Source: JAFLCL01 sp964502175 (GTDB lineage Bacteria; Myxococcota_A; Polyangia; Polyangiales; Sandaracinaceae). From it: DNA of 64,000 bases. Below the pieces are notes generated by a model. That model saw only the letters and a program-made list of their open reading frames with translations, was not told the DNA's origin and ran no database searches. Shown here piece after piece: positions 29,489 to 38,131 of the stretch. The stretch lies in contig CAZCVE010000034.1 in NCBI GenBank assembly GCA_964502175.1, forward strand, positions 1-64,000, in the 5' to 3' direction. A program made the translations under genes and the position numbers. Positions within the stretch are counted from its first letter, which is position 1. Each line of letters begins with the position of its first letter.

Positions 29489-30982
29489 TCAGTTCGCTGC
29501 GCCACCGATCGCGCCGCCGAAGAACGGCAGGAGCGAGGTGAGGTCGTTGTCGTCGAAGCGCAGCATCGCGCCGAGGAAGAAGTCGACGGTGCGCTCGTTC
29601 AGCACGTCGTCGGCGCCGCCGAGGATGAACAGGGTCGGCAGGATCTCGTACGAGAGGCGGAAGCGCAGCCGCGGGAACTGCGAGTCCGAGAACTGGAAGA
29701 CCTCGGCCGTGATCTCGAGCGCGTCGTCGAAGAAGTTCAGGTCGAGGCCGAGACCGCCCGACGACTCGAGGATGCCGAAGCGGAACGTCGCGAAGTACAC
29801 ACGCTGCGCGAGCATCACGGACAGGAGCAGGGAGTCGCTGGTGGTGATGCGCTGCTCTTCGTAGAACTCCGGCTCGCCCGGCGCGACGGGGCTGCGGCGC
29901 ACCTGCACCGTCTGCATGTCGACGCGACCGCGCGGATCGTCGACGAGCTGGATGTAGAAGTAGCGACCCTCGCGCGGGAGGATGCGGAACGTGAAGTAGT
30001 TCTTGAAGCTGTTGGAGAGGAAGTTGTACTCGCTGCGCAGCTCCACGATCGTGCGCAAGCGCGTGATGCCGCCGATGAAGTCGGACAGCCCCTCGACCGA
30101 GCTCTCGACCTCGTCGATGAGGTGATCGTCGCTCGTGAGCCGGCCCACGGTGCCCTCGCCCGCCGCCGTGCGCTCGGTGATCTCGCCGAGGTCCGAGAGC
30201 ACGTTCTCGAGCTGATCGGACGCGCGGTGGATCGACGCGACCGTGTCGTCCACCTCGCCGACGCCGCGATCGATGTCGTCTTGGTTGCGCTCGACGAGCT
30301 CGCGCATCTGCTCGGTGATCGCGGAGATGTTGTCGAGGATCTCGCGCATGTCCGGCCGCGCGTCGTTCGTGATCTGCTCGATGTTCTCGAGCGTGTGGTT
30401 CACGACCTCTTGGTTCTGCTGGATGATCGCGTTGACCGTCGCGAGCGCCTCCGAGAGGTTCCGCAAGGCCTCGGTCATCTGTCTGCCGGCCTCATCGGTG
30501 CCGAAGGATCGCTCCATCTGCGCTGCCACCGTGCGCACCGAGGCCGCGATCGCGCCCACGTCGTTCAAGATGTCGCCCATCGCCGCGGTCTCGACGACGG
30601 TGCCGATGCGATCTCCATCGACGAGCTGCCGTCTGCCCTCGGTGCCCGGCGTGATCGCGATGAGGTACTCGCCGAGCAGCGACGCGCTCGTCCGCTGCGC
30701 CGTCGAGTCTTCGAAGAGGACGACGCCCTCATCCATCTGGATGTCGATGCGGGCCATCGTGCCCTCGAGGCGGATGCTCTCGATGCGACCGACCGAGATG
30801 CCCGCGATGGTCACGCGCGACTTGGTGATCAGGCCCTGCGCGTTGCCCATCAGCGTGTAGACGCGGTAGCCGTCGCCGCGCGAGCTGGTCTCGTCGACCG
30901 CGCGGTAGAGGAGGAACGCCGCGACGAGGGCTGCCACCACGAGGGCACCCACCTTCGCTGCCGCGACGACCTCCTTGTTCAA
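29489..30982 (-). CDS. MCE/MlaD-family protein with barrel-like C-terminal domain
   Basis: A 497-residue protein. A single N-terminal membrane helix (VGALVVAALVAAFLLYRAV) is followed by an MCE domain (about 37-125: YRVYTLMGNAQGL, VTIAGISVGRIESI, STAQRTSASLLGEYLIAITPG). Next is a long coiled coil (about 140-290) with repeated Asn/Glu/Ile heptads. The last 170 residues are beta-rich (SFKNYFTFRILPREGRYFYIQ; LDLNFFDDALEITAEVFQF) and end in FFGGAIGGAAN, like an outer-membrane barrel. MCE proteins carry lipids across the periplasm. No MlaE permease or MlaF ATPase is adjacent. It is downstream of the flippase-like gene and the inositol cluster on the same strand. Confidence 0.88.
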   Translation of the reverse strand: MNKEVVAAAKVGALVVAALVAAFLLYRAVDETSSRGDGYRVYTLMGNAQGLITKSRVTIAGISVGRIESIRLEGTMARIDIQMDEGVVLFEDSTAQRTSASLLGEYLIAITPGTEGRRQLVDGDRIGTVVETAAMGDILNDVGAIAASVRTVAAQMERSFGTDEAGRQMTEALRNLSEALATVNAIIQQNQEVVNHTLENIEQITNDARPDMREILDNISAITEQMRELVERNQDDIDRGVGEVDDTVASIHRASDQLENVLSDLGEITERTAAGEGTVGRLTSDDHLIDEVESSVEGLSDFIGGITRLRTIVELRSEYNFLSNSFKNYFTFRILPREGRYFYIQLVDDPRGRVDMQTVQVRRSPVAPGEPEFYEEQRITTSDSLLLSVMLAQRVYFATFRFGILESSGGLGLDLNFFDDALEITAEVFQFSDSQFPRLRFRLSYEILPTLFILGGADDVLNERTVDFFLGAMLRFDDNDLTSLLPFFGGAIGGAAN

Positions 30983-31053
30983 GCGCGCACCGTAGACATC
31001 GGCAAAGCGCCGCGACTCTATCCCAAGTCACGCGCGCTCGCGGTCGGAGAAGG

Positions 31054-32055
31054 TCACGCCCCGGGGGTCGCGATCGGCGCAGTAGGCTTGGGTGCCCGCC
31101 ACACGACACCCACGAGCAGTCCCAGGCCAGCGAGCACGTACTGGCAGAAGCGCGCGATCAGCGCGATGCCCACGGCCGCTGCAGGATCCGCCGACAGCCC
31201 GAGCGCCTCTGCGAACATCCAGTACGCGCCCTCCGTGATGCCCGCTTGGTTCGGGACGAGATCGCCCGCGCCCGCGCCCACGAGGTGGATGCCCTGCGAG
31301 ATCAGCGCGCTCACGATCCCGAGCGAGCCACCGACCGCGAGGAGGATGATCCCGTACTGCACGGTCTGGAGCGCGCGACCGAGGGCCGAGAACATCAGCG
31401 GCGGACTGATCGGCGTCTCGGTGCGGAGCGCCTCGTCGAAGCTCGTGCCGTGCTTCTGGAGCGCCTTGAACTTCGTGCCCAGCCAGCCGCCGACCTTGCT
31501 GCGCCGCGAGAGCAAGAGGATGCCCCCGCCGATGACCATCGTGACGAGACCGTTGCCGAGCACGAGCCACGGCAGCGCCCCGCCGCCGCCTGCCCAGAAG
31601 CACGCGATCGCACAGGGGATCGAGATGAACGTGTTGCCCAGCATCGTGGCCGCTTGCAGGCGCGTTCCGTACGCAGCGGCCTTCGCGCCCCCCGTGTACG
31701 GCGCGAGCTGCGCGGCGCGCACCACCTCACCCGCTGCCCGACCACCGGGGAAGAGCACCATGATCGAGTACGCCATCAGCCCCGAGCGCACCCACACGGC
31801 GAGCGGCACGTCGCGCGCAGGCGCGCCGATCAGCGCACGAAGGCTGAGCACGTCCATCGACATGAAGCCGGCCTCGAGCGCGACGATCACGGGCACGAAC
31901 ACGCCGGCCCCGAGCAGCGTGCGCCACACGTGCTCGGGCCCAGCATCGTTCACGACGTAGACGATCGCGGCGACGCCGAACACGAAGAGCGCGACGCGCG
32001 CGATCGTCTTCGGCCACTTCCACCGATCGGGCGCCTCGATCACGACGTCCGTCAT
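31054..32055 (-). CDS. Lysylphosphatidylglycerol-synthase/flippase-like membrane protein
   Basis: A 333-residue polytopic protein with about eight hydrophobic segments and the layout of the LPG-synthase TM region (UPF0104/AglD) family. It starts with TIARVALFVFGVAAIVYVV; the family-type FPGGRAAGEVVRAAQL motif is at about residue 105, and NQAGITEGAYWMFAEALGL near 285. Members move or modify lipid-linked groups across the inner membrane. Here no cytosolic aminoacyltransferase domain is attached. Its position between the DegT aminotransferase and the MCE protein supports a role in exporting a lipid conjugate. The start ATG is at 32053-32055. Confidence 0.87.
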   Translation of the reverse strand: MTDVVIEAPDRWKWPKTIARVALFVFGVAAIVYVVNDAGPEHVWRTLLGAGVFVPVIVALEAGFMSMDVLSLRALIGAPARDVPLAVWVRSGLMAYSIMVLFPGGRAAGEVVRAAQLAPYTGGAKAAAYGTRLQAATMLGNTFISIPCAIACFWAGGGGALPWLVLGNGLVTMVIGGGILLLSRRSKVGGWLGTKFKALQKHGTSFDEALRTETPISPPLMFSALGRALQTVQYGIILLAVGGSLGIVSALISQGIHLVGAGAGDLVPNQAGITEGAYWMFAEALGLSADPAAAVGIALIARFCQYVLAGLGLLVGVVWRAPKPTAPIATPGA

Positions 32056-32086
32056 CCTCGTCGCCTAGCACGGGGCGCCCTGCGGC

Positions 32087-32105
32087 GGGGGAGCGAAGCT
32101 CCCCC
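32087..32105. terminator. GC-rich hairpin between aminotransferase and flippase genes
   Basis: Perfect inverted repeat GGGGGAGC-GAA-GCTCCCCC: an 8-bp stem with a triloop, in the 97-bp gap between two minus-strand genes. It could be an attenuator or processing hairpin. There is no T-run. Confidence 0.45.
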
Positions 32106-32152
32106 TGGAGCAGCGAGGATGGAGGAGCGGAGCGACGAAGGACGAGCGGGGG

Positions 32153-33529
32153 TCACAGGGGGCCCAGGGGCCCCCTCGTGAGCGCCGGAGGCGCGGGAGA
32201 CAAAGCGATCTCGACGAGGCGCTTGCGGTCGCTCCACACCTTGCGGAACGCGTCGGCGTAGAGGTCCACGGTCTCCGCGCTCTGCCCGATCAGCGGGCAC
32301 GTCTGCGAGAAGAGCACGAGCGAGCTGTCGATGAGCCGACGCGTGACCGGATAGCTCGCGTGGTAGTTCGCGCGCAGGCGCTCGAGGTCGCTCGGCGAGC
32401 TCCCGCTGAACGTGAAGGGGAAGCCTCTGCCGAACCCCTTGAGCTCCGCGAAGAGCGGGTGCGACGGCAGCGCCTCGCCCTGCCACATCACGACCTCGCA
32501 GCCCTCGGCGCGGAGCGCCTTGATCGTCGCGTCGCGCAGGTCGGTCGGCGAGAGATCGACGCCCGCGGCCGCGCCGTCGAGCCACACACGGTACTTGTGG
32601 AACACCGTCGTGCGGTCGCTCGGGATCGAAGGCGGCAGCACGCCGGGCAGCTCGCGCAGCGCCTTCGCGAGGCGATGACCGTTCTCCTGCGAGCGCTTCG
32701 TCAGCTCGGGCAGTCGCGAGAGCTGGCTCTTGCCGAACGCCGCCATCATCTCGTTGCCTCGGTACATCGATCCGATGCCGAGCGAGACGAGCGCCTTGTG
32801 ACCATCGAGGTTGCGGTGGAGGTCGTAGTGCGCCGCGTCCGCGCGCACGAGGTTCTGAGAGAAGTTGCGGACCTGGTTCGCGCGCTCGAACAGCGCCTCG
32901 TCGTTCGTGAGGTAGAGGCCGCCCTCGCCCGCCGAGAGGTTCTTCGAGCTCTGGAGCGAGAAGCCCGAGCCCTGCCCGAACGTGCCCACGGGCTTGCCGT
33001 CGTACGTCGCGAGGTGCGCCTGCGCGGCGTCTTCGATCAGGAAGAGGTTGTGCTTCTTCGCGATCGCGCCGATCGCGCCGAGGTCGCACGGACAGCCGTG
33101 CACGTGCACCGGCATGATCGCCTTGGTGCGCGGCGAGATCGCGGCCTCGATCTTCGACGGATCCATGTTGCCCGTCTCGGGCAGCACGTCGACGAACACG
33201 GGGATCGCGCCCTGCTGCATCACGGCGATCGCGGTCGCCACGAACGAGTACGCGGGCACGATCACTTCGTCGCCCTCGCCGAGCCCCAGCGCGCCCACGG
33301 CCACCTGCAGCGCGCTCGTGCCCGAGTGCGTGAGGAGACCGAACTTCGCGCCGTGCAGGCGCGCGAACTCCTCCTGGAACGCCCGCGCCGCCGGCGCCTC
33401 GGAGCCCGACAGGATGGCGCGATCGAGCACCTCCATGACGGCACGCTTGTCGGCGTCGGTGACCTGAGGCCACTTGCCGTGACGACCGTTGTCGAAGAGC
33501 GGAGCACCACCGAGAGCAGCGAGCGTCAT
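32153..33529 (-). CDS. DegT/DnrJ/EryC1/StrS aminotransferase (StsC-like)
   Basis: A 458-residue PLP-dependent aminotransferase. It has the family N-terminus (LAALGGAPLF, GKWPQVTDADK), GTSAL for cofactor phosphate (about 70-74), the IEDAAQAH block with the PLP-binding Asp167, and the Schiff-base lysine Lys196 in SLQSSKNLSAGEGG. The SKNL-GEGG form and the PLFDNG start resemble the branch that contains scyllo-inosose aminotransferase (StsC) rather than the sugar aminotransferases of O-antigen synthesis; this is inference from memory of the family. It uses Gln or Glu as amino donor. The C-terminus (TRGPLGPL) runs into a GC-rich hairpin. Its ATG overlaps the stop of the preceding gene (ATGA), so they are translationally coupled. 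Confidence 0.88.
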   Translation of the reverse strand: MTLAALGGAPLFDNGRHGKWPQVTDADKRAVMEVLDRAILSGSEAPAARAFQEEFARLHGAKFGLLTHSGTSALQVAVGALGLGEGDEVIVPAYSFVATAIAVMQQGAIPVFVDVLPETGNMDPSKIEAAISPRTKAIMPVHVHGCPCDLGAIGAIAKKHNLFLIEDAAQAHLATYDGKPVGTFGQGSGFSLQSSKNLSAGEGGLYLTNDEALFERANQVRNFSQNLVRADAAHYDLHRNLDGHKALVSLGIGSMYRGNEMMAAFGKSQLSRLPELTKRSQENGHRLAKALRELPGVLPPSIPSDRTTVFHKYRVWLDGAAAGVDLSPTDLRDATIKALRAEGCEVVMWQGEALPSHPLFAELKGFGRGFPFTFSGSSPSDLERLRANYHASYPVTRRLIDSSLVLFSQTCPLIGQSAETVDLYADAFRKVWSDRKRLVEIALSPAPPALTRGPLGPL

Positions 33530-33975
33530 GGAACACCTCTCGCGGGAGGAGGGGCTCCTCCCGTCGTGTCGAAGATGAAGGGGTAGTGCACGAGCACCGA
33601 GCCGCCGCCGGTCGGTGGGAAACGAAACGTTCGGACCACGGTCTCGAGACACGAGCCCACTGCGGCGGCTCGCTCACCGGCAGGAGTCATCGACGACGAC
33701 GCGGCGACAGCGGTCACGACGCTTCCGTCGCCGCCGATCACGATCGACATGACGATGCGTCCCTCGAGCGTCGCCTCGCGCGCCAACTCCCGCTCGAAAC
33801 AAGCCCGCACTTGCTCGAGGTTGGCGCGGATGACGCGGCGGATCGCTTCACGCGGGAGCGAGCCGCGCGGGCCCGCATCGGGGTCCTCGGCGAGCGCGTG
33901 TCCGCCGCCGACGAGGGCAAAGAACGCGAACGCGAGGGAGAGGAGGATCGACCGCTCTCCCCCGCGCTCGGGCAC
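33526..33975 (-). CDS. AgmX/PglI C-terminal-domain (TonB-like) protein
   Basis: A 149-residue protein with a signal-like N-terminus (ILLSLAFAFFALVGGGHALA) and a TonB-like C-terminal domain as found in AgmX/PglI gliding proteins: IRRVIRANLEQVRACFERELA, then EGRIVMSIVIGGDGSV, GSCLETVVRTFRFPPTGGGSVLVHYPF. The motif of one Cys in the helix and one in the second helix is typical. In myxobacteria this domain occurs in many periplasmic proteins and may contact outer-membrane machines. The GTG start is 1 bp after the inositol-phosphate synthase stop, and the gene overlaps the aminotransferase start by 4 bp, so all three are co-translated. Confidence 0.85.
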   Translation of the reverse strand: MPERGGERSILLSLAFAFFALVGGGHALAEDPDAGPRGSLPREAIRRVIRANLEQVRACFERELAREATLEGRIVMSIVIGGDGSVVTAVAASSSMTPAGERAAAVGSCLETVVRTFRFPPTGGGSVLVHYPFIFDTTGGAPPPARGVP

Positions 33976-33976
33976 G

Positions 33977-35188
33977 TCAGGCCTTGGCGCCGATCTTCTT
34001 GGCCCAGTCGAGGAGCATCGTCTCCTGGATGAACGGATCGTGCTGCGGCTGCTCGCCCGACGTCGCGTAGGGGCTCTTGAAGAAGAGCGACATCTGACGC
34101 TGGATGCCCTTCTCTCCCTTGGCCTTCGCGACCTCCATGATGCGCGCCATGTCGAGGACCAGCGGCGCCGCGAGGATGGAGTCCTGGCAGAGGAAGTTGA
34201 TCTTCATCTGCATGGGCACGCCGCAGAAGCCGCCGATGTCGATGTTGTCCCACGCCTCCTTCGCGTCGCCGCGGGGCTTGTAGTAGTGGATGTGGACCTG
34301 GTGGTTCTCCACGCGGTAGCCGACGATCGAGTCGAGCACGGCGGCCTTGCTCATGACCTTCGTCTTGTTCGACGCCGGGTTGTCGAGGATCAGGCCGTCG
34401 TTGTTGCCGAGGAAGTTGACCGAGTACCAGCCCACGACCGTGAGGTTGCGGACGCGGAACATCGCCGCGAGCGCCGTCTTGAGGAGCGTCTGGCCGGTCT
34501 TGCCGTCCATGCCGCAGTACGAGTTCTTGAGCTCGTTCGCCTGCTCCTCGAGCGCCGGGATGTTCGTGAGCGACGGCGCGAAGTTGCAGTACGGAACGCC
34601 GAGCTTGTTCGCGACGTAGAAGTAGCGCATCGCGGGCGAGATCGCGCTGTGGTTCTCGTCGACGGCCTTCTCGAACGCCGCGAGCGACTTGTGGCAGTCG
34701 GCGAGCTCCTGGTAGCGCTCGGTGGACGCGAGGTTGACCATCACGACGGTCTCGCAGTCGTTGGCCTTCTTGAAGTCCGTGATCGTCTTCTCGATGTGGG
34801 CGAGCTCCTCACGGAAGTTCTTCACCTTGATGACGTTCTCGCCGCGCACGTTCGCGGCGTACTCGCCCGAGAACACGGCCGACCAGGGCTTCACGGCCTG
34901 GAGCTCCGTCTTCACCTGATCGAGCTCCGAGAGCGGGAGCACCTTGTGGTGAACGGCCGCGGCGTACGCGTCCGAGAACTGGAGATCCCAGCCGCCGATG
35001 ACCACGTCCTCGAGGGCGCGGAACGAGAGGTGATCCGTGAGCTTGTTGCCCGGGGCGGGGTTGCCCGCCTCGGTGATCATGCCGACGCGCGGCACGATGC
35101 CCTTGACCATGAGGGCGACGCCCGCGATGACGGTCGAGCTGACCGCGCCATTGACGCCGACGATGACGATTCCGAGCTTCTTACCCAT
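33977..35188 (-). CDS. ino1: myo-Inositol-1-phosphate synthase
   Basis: A 403-residue member of the MIPS family, which turns glucose 6-phosphate into 1L-myo-inositol 1-phosphate through an NAD-dependent oxidation, aldol and reduction cycle. Visible marks: the Rossmann start GIVIVGVNGAVSSTVIAG, VNLASTERY, FAPSLTNIPALEEQA, GMDGKTGQTLLKT (the phosphate/NAD loop), WYSVNFLGNNDGLIL with the NNDG motif, SKAAVLDSIVGYRVENH and the late CQDSILAAPLVLDMARI. This is the bacterial/archaeal type, shorter than the eukaryotic enzyme. ATG at 35186-35188 with GGAGAG ribosome binding site. It heads the coupled set AgmX-domain protein and aminotransferase; a GH3-family enzyme and inositol monophosphatase lie upstream. 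Confidence 0.95.
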   Translation of the reverse strand: MGKKLGIVIVGVNGAVSSTVIAGVALMVKGIVPRVGMITEAGNPAPGNKLTDHLSFRALEDVVIGGWDLQFSDAYAAAVHHKVLPLSELDQVKTELQAVKPWSAVFSGEYAANVRGENVIKVKNFREELAHIEKTITDFKKANDCETVVMVNLASTERYQELADCHKSLAAFEKAVDENHSAISPAMRYFYVANKLGVPYCNFAPSLTNIPALEEQANELKNSYCGMDGKTGQTLLKTALAAMFRVRNLTVVGWYSVNFLGNNDGLILDNPASNKTKVMSKAAVLDSIVGYRVENHQVHIHYYKPRGDAKEAWDNIDIGGFCGVPMQMKINFLCQDSILAAPLVLDMARIMEVAKAKGEKGIQRQMSLFFKSPYATSGEQPQHDPFIQETMLLDWAKKIGAKA

Positions 35189-35249
35189 TTGGATCTCTCC
35201 TCTATCCAGGCTCTCGGCCTGTGAACTCCTGAAAACTCGTGCGTTTCGT

Positions 35250-35335
35250 CCCCGCAAGCGGGGTTGGGGCCCCGCGCGCTGCCCGACGGGGAGCGGGAGG
35301 GGGCCCCACGAAGTGGGGAGGGGTCGCACGACCCC
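35250..35335. terminator. Cluster of three GC-rich hairpins after the GH3 gene
   Basis: Three perfect hairpins in the 155-bp gap: CCCCG-CAAG-CGGGG (35250-35263), CCCCAC-GAA-GTGGGG (35304-35318) and GGGGTC-GCAC-GACCCC (35320-35335). They lie between the GH3 stop and the ino1 start and could terminate or attenuate read-through. Confidence 0.5.
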
Positions 35336-35343
35336 TCGGGGAA

Positions 35344-37011
35344 CTAGCTCGCGACGTAGCTGCGGAGGAGCGTCTTGCGCTCGTCGTCCAGGATGCGCGG
35401 GAACTTCGACTGCACGCTGTGGTTGCCGATGTCCTTCATGAAGCGCTTCACCGAGCCGGTCGGCAGCGCGATCGCCTCGGCGGCGAGGATGCCCACGTCG
35501 TCCTTGCGGTGCTCGCCGTACACGCGGTTCTCCTTGCGGAGGCCGTCGTCGAACGCCGCGGCGAACGAGCGCATGTCCGGCGCGGTTCCGTCGAACTCGA
35601 CGAACAGCACGTAGCGAGACTTCGCCGTGCCGTTCACGCCGACGTCGGCGCCGCAGCCGTAGTCGACCGTGGTGCCCGGGTGACGCGAGAGCGCGTGCTC
35701 CATCGCGCGCTGGATCTCGACGTGCGTCGTGAGCTCCTGCGTCGTCGACAAGCAGCCCGAGAGACGTCCCGCGAACTCCATGCGGTGCGGGTTCGTGCTC
35801 GTGAAGCGCACGAGGTCACCGAGGCGGTAGCTGTAGAGGCCCGAGGGCGTCGTGACGTGGATCGCGTAGAGCTTGTTCTTCTCCACGCCCCAGAGCGGTA
35901 CGCGCGCCGGCCAGCTGCCGATGCCGTTCAGATCGGCCGCGCTCTCCACGGGCACGAACTCGAAGAACACGCCGCGGTCCGGGATCATCAGCATGCCGCG
36001 CTCACCCCGCCCATCCGAGCCGACACTGTGATCGCTGGTCGCGTAGATGCCGCCCTCGGTCGCGTTGTAGGTGTCGACGAGCGTGAAGTCCTGACCGAGG
36101 CGCTCGCGGATCACGGGCACGTACGGATCGGCCGCGACGCCGCCGCCGAGGAGCACGCGCAGGTTCGGCCAGAGCTCGGAGACGGTCTTCACCTTGCGAC
36201 CGCGGCGCTCGGCCGCGAGAAGCAGCTTCTCGAAGAGGATCGAGAACCAGCACGTCGTCCCGGCGACCGCGCGGATGTCGTGATCCATGTAGCGCTCGAC
36301 GATGCGATCGAGCTTGTAGTCGTAGTCCGAGATCTCGCGGATCTCCTTCTCCGGCAGCTGCACGGGGCGCGTGAACGCCGGCATGCGCAGCGACTGGAGC
36401 GACGGATTCGTCGTGATGAACACGGGACCTTCGCGGCGCATCGTCGTCGGCGGGAAGAGGCCGAGCGTGAAGCCGTCGGTCATGTCGCTGACGCCCTTCG
36501 CCACGAGGTAGCGGAAGAGCGAGTCCGACGCGGAGCCGCGCTGGTAGGTGATCTGGCGCTCGCCGATCGGGAGGAACTTCGGCTTGCCCTTCGTCGAGCT
36601 GCCCGACGAGTTGCCGAAGTACATGATCTTCTCCGGCACGAGGATGCCGGTCTCGCCCGCGCGCATCGCCTCGAACGCCGTGGAGAAGGAGTCGTAGTCG
36701 CCGACGGGCACGCGCGCGGCGTACTGCTCGTAGGTGCGGATGTCGGCGAAGCCGTAGCGACGGCCGAACGTCGTGTCCTTCGCGTGCTTCACGAAGTCGC
36801 GCAGCGTCTTGGTCTGCACCTCTTCGAGGCGCGACAGCGAGCGGTCCCACATGGCCACGCGCACGCGGGCCGCCGCGTAGAGGCTCTTGCCCACGATACC
36901 CGGGTAGGGCGACTTCTTGAGCGTGCGCGGTCCCACGTCGGACGACTCGCTGGCTCGCGTGGTCGCGGGCTGGCTCTGCGTGGCCTCGGAAGGATGGGCG
37001 TCGACGTTCAT
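35344..37011 (-). CDS. GH3-family acyl-acid amido synthetase
   Basis: A 555-residue member of the GH3 superfamily of adenylate-forming enzymes, best known from plants, where they join auxin or jasmonate to amino acids. Visible: the P-loop-like YFGNSSGSSTKGKPKFLP (ATP motif, about 132-149), FITTNPSLQSLRMPAF, AGTTCWFSILFEKLL, VLLGGGVAADPYVP, YNATEGGIYAT (adenylate motif, YxxTE), and YSYRLGDLVRF near 400, which corresponds to motif III. The N-terminal 40 residues are Pro/Ser/Thr-rich. The substrate is unknown. Its place between inositol monophosphatase and inositol synthase suggests conjugation of an acyl acid to an amine made by this cluster. Confidence 0.9.
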   Translation of the reverse strand: MNVDAHPSEATQSQPATTRASESSDVGPRTLKKSPYPGIVGKSLYAAARVRVAMWDRSLSRLEEVQTKTLRDFVKHAKDTTFGRRYGFADIRTYEQYAARVPVGDYDSFSTAFEAMRAGETGILVPEKIMYFGNSSGSSTKGKPKFLPIGERQITYQRGSASDSLFRYLVAKGVSDMTDGFTLGLFPPTTMRREGPVFITTNPSLQSLRMPAFTRPVQLPEKEIREISDYDYKLDRIVERYMDHDIRAVAGTTCWFSILFEKLLLAAERRGRKVKTVSELWPNLRVLLGGGVAADPYVPVIRERLGQDFTLVDTYNATEGGIYATSDHSVGSDGRGERGMLMIPDRGVFFEFVPVESAADLNGIGSWPARVPLWGVEKNKLYAIHVTTPSGLYSYRLGDLVRFTSTNPHRMEFAGRLSGCLSTTQELTTHVEIQRAMEHALSRHPGTTVDYGCGADVGVNGTAKSRYVLFVEFDGTAPDMRSFAAAFDDGLRKENRVYGEHRKDDVGILAAEAIALPTGSVKRFMKDIGNHSVQSKFPRILDDERKTLLRSYVAS

Positions 37012-37240
37012 GGAAGCCTCGTTGCCTCTCTCACACCGTCACGGCCAGGATCGATCGAGCAAACCGAAGCTCGACGAGGCCGTGCGACGAACACCGATGA
37101 CGAAGCGCGGACGGAAGGGGCTACACGAAAACGCGAGGGACGCCCGGATGGAACACGGGTGCCGCTCGCGCGAAGGCCGCGACTATCCCACTGTCCCTCG
37201 GTCGCGCAAATCGAGGGGCCGGTGGCGGCGGAGAGCGTCC

Positions 37241-38086
37241 TCACGCGACCCCCGGCGGCAGGGACGGTGCCCCTGCGAACGTCTGGACGAGCGTGGCGTG
37301 GATCGCGCCGTTCGAGGCGAGGAGCCGCCCGCCGTGGAGATCGAGGGGCGAGCCGTCCATGTTGGACACGCGTCCGCCGGCCTCGGCGACGATGACGGCG
37401 CCGGCCGCGAGGTCCCACGCCTTGAGCCCGAGATCCCAGAAGGCGTCGTAGGCGCCATCGGCCACGAGGCAGATCTCCATCGCCGCGGCCGCGCACCGAC
37501 GCACGCCGTGCGTCTGCGAGTCGAGCTCGAGGAAGCGCGCGTAGTTGTTGTCCGCGTTCGCGCGGCGGCTCGCGGGAAAGCCCGTGGAGAGCAGCGCGTC
37601 CTCGAGGCTCGCGTTCGACGACACCGCGATGTGCTCTTCACCGAGCGCGCTCTTTCGGTGCGCTCCGAGACCGCGCGCGGCCGACCACACGGTGCCGAGC
37701 GCAGGGGCGATCACGATGCCGGCGACCGGGATCTCGCGATCGTCCTCGCGCGCCACGAGGCCCATCGCGATGCAGAAGAACGGATGCCCGTGCGCGAAGT
37801 TCGTGGTGCCGTCGATCGGGTCGACGTACCAGACGAGCTCGCGATCACGCTGCTGCGGACCCTCGGCCTCTTCGCCGACGACGCCGTGCGAAGGGAACGT
37901 CTTCGCGAGGAGCTCGCGCAGCAGGCGCTCGCTCTTCGTGTCGTACTCGGTGACGAGGTCGCTCCTGCCTTTGCTTCGAATGCTCGGAGCTCGACGCCAC
38001 CCCTCGAGCACGAGAGAGCTGGCTTCGCGCGCGATCGGGTGCGCACGGTCCAGGACCTCACGGAGCTCGTCGGGGCGGAGCGGCAT
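37241..38086 (-). CDS. Inositol monophosphatase family protein
   Basis: A 281-residue member of the IMPase family. Metal and phosphate residues are all present: GEE (71-73), DPIDGTTNFAHG (89-100, Asp89 and Asp92), FVAR-type strand VAGIVIAPALGTVWSAARG, and the second metal motif WDLAAGAVIVAEAGG near 215-230. It would hydrolyse inositol phosphate made by the ino1 product to free myo-inositol; some relatives act on other sugar phosphates or PAP. ATG at 38084-38086. A GH3-family gene follows after 229 bp (37012-37240, no feature seen). Upstream, 38087-38283 carries two perfect palindromes described separately. Confidence 0.92.
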   Translation of the reverse strand: MPLRPDELREVLDRAHPIAREASSLVLEGWRRAPSIRSKGRSDLVTEYDTKSERLLRELLAKTFPSHGVVGEEAEGPQQRDRELVWYVDPIDGTTNFAHGHPFFCIAMGLVAREDDREIPVAGIVIAPALGTVWSAARGLGAHRKSALGEEHIAVSSNASLEDALLSTGFPASRRANADNNYARFLELDSQTHGVRRCAAAAMEICLVADGAYDAFWDLGLKAWDLAAGAVIVAEAGGRVSNMDGSPLDLHGGRLLASNGAIHATLVQTFAGAPSLPPGVA

Positions 38087-38131
38087 CGTCGCCGCAGCCC
38101 TTCGCAAGCCCCGGGCCACACATGTTCAGTC

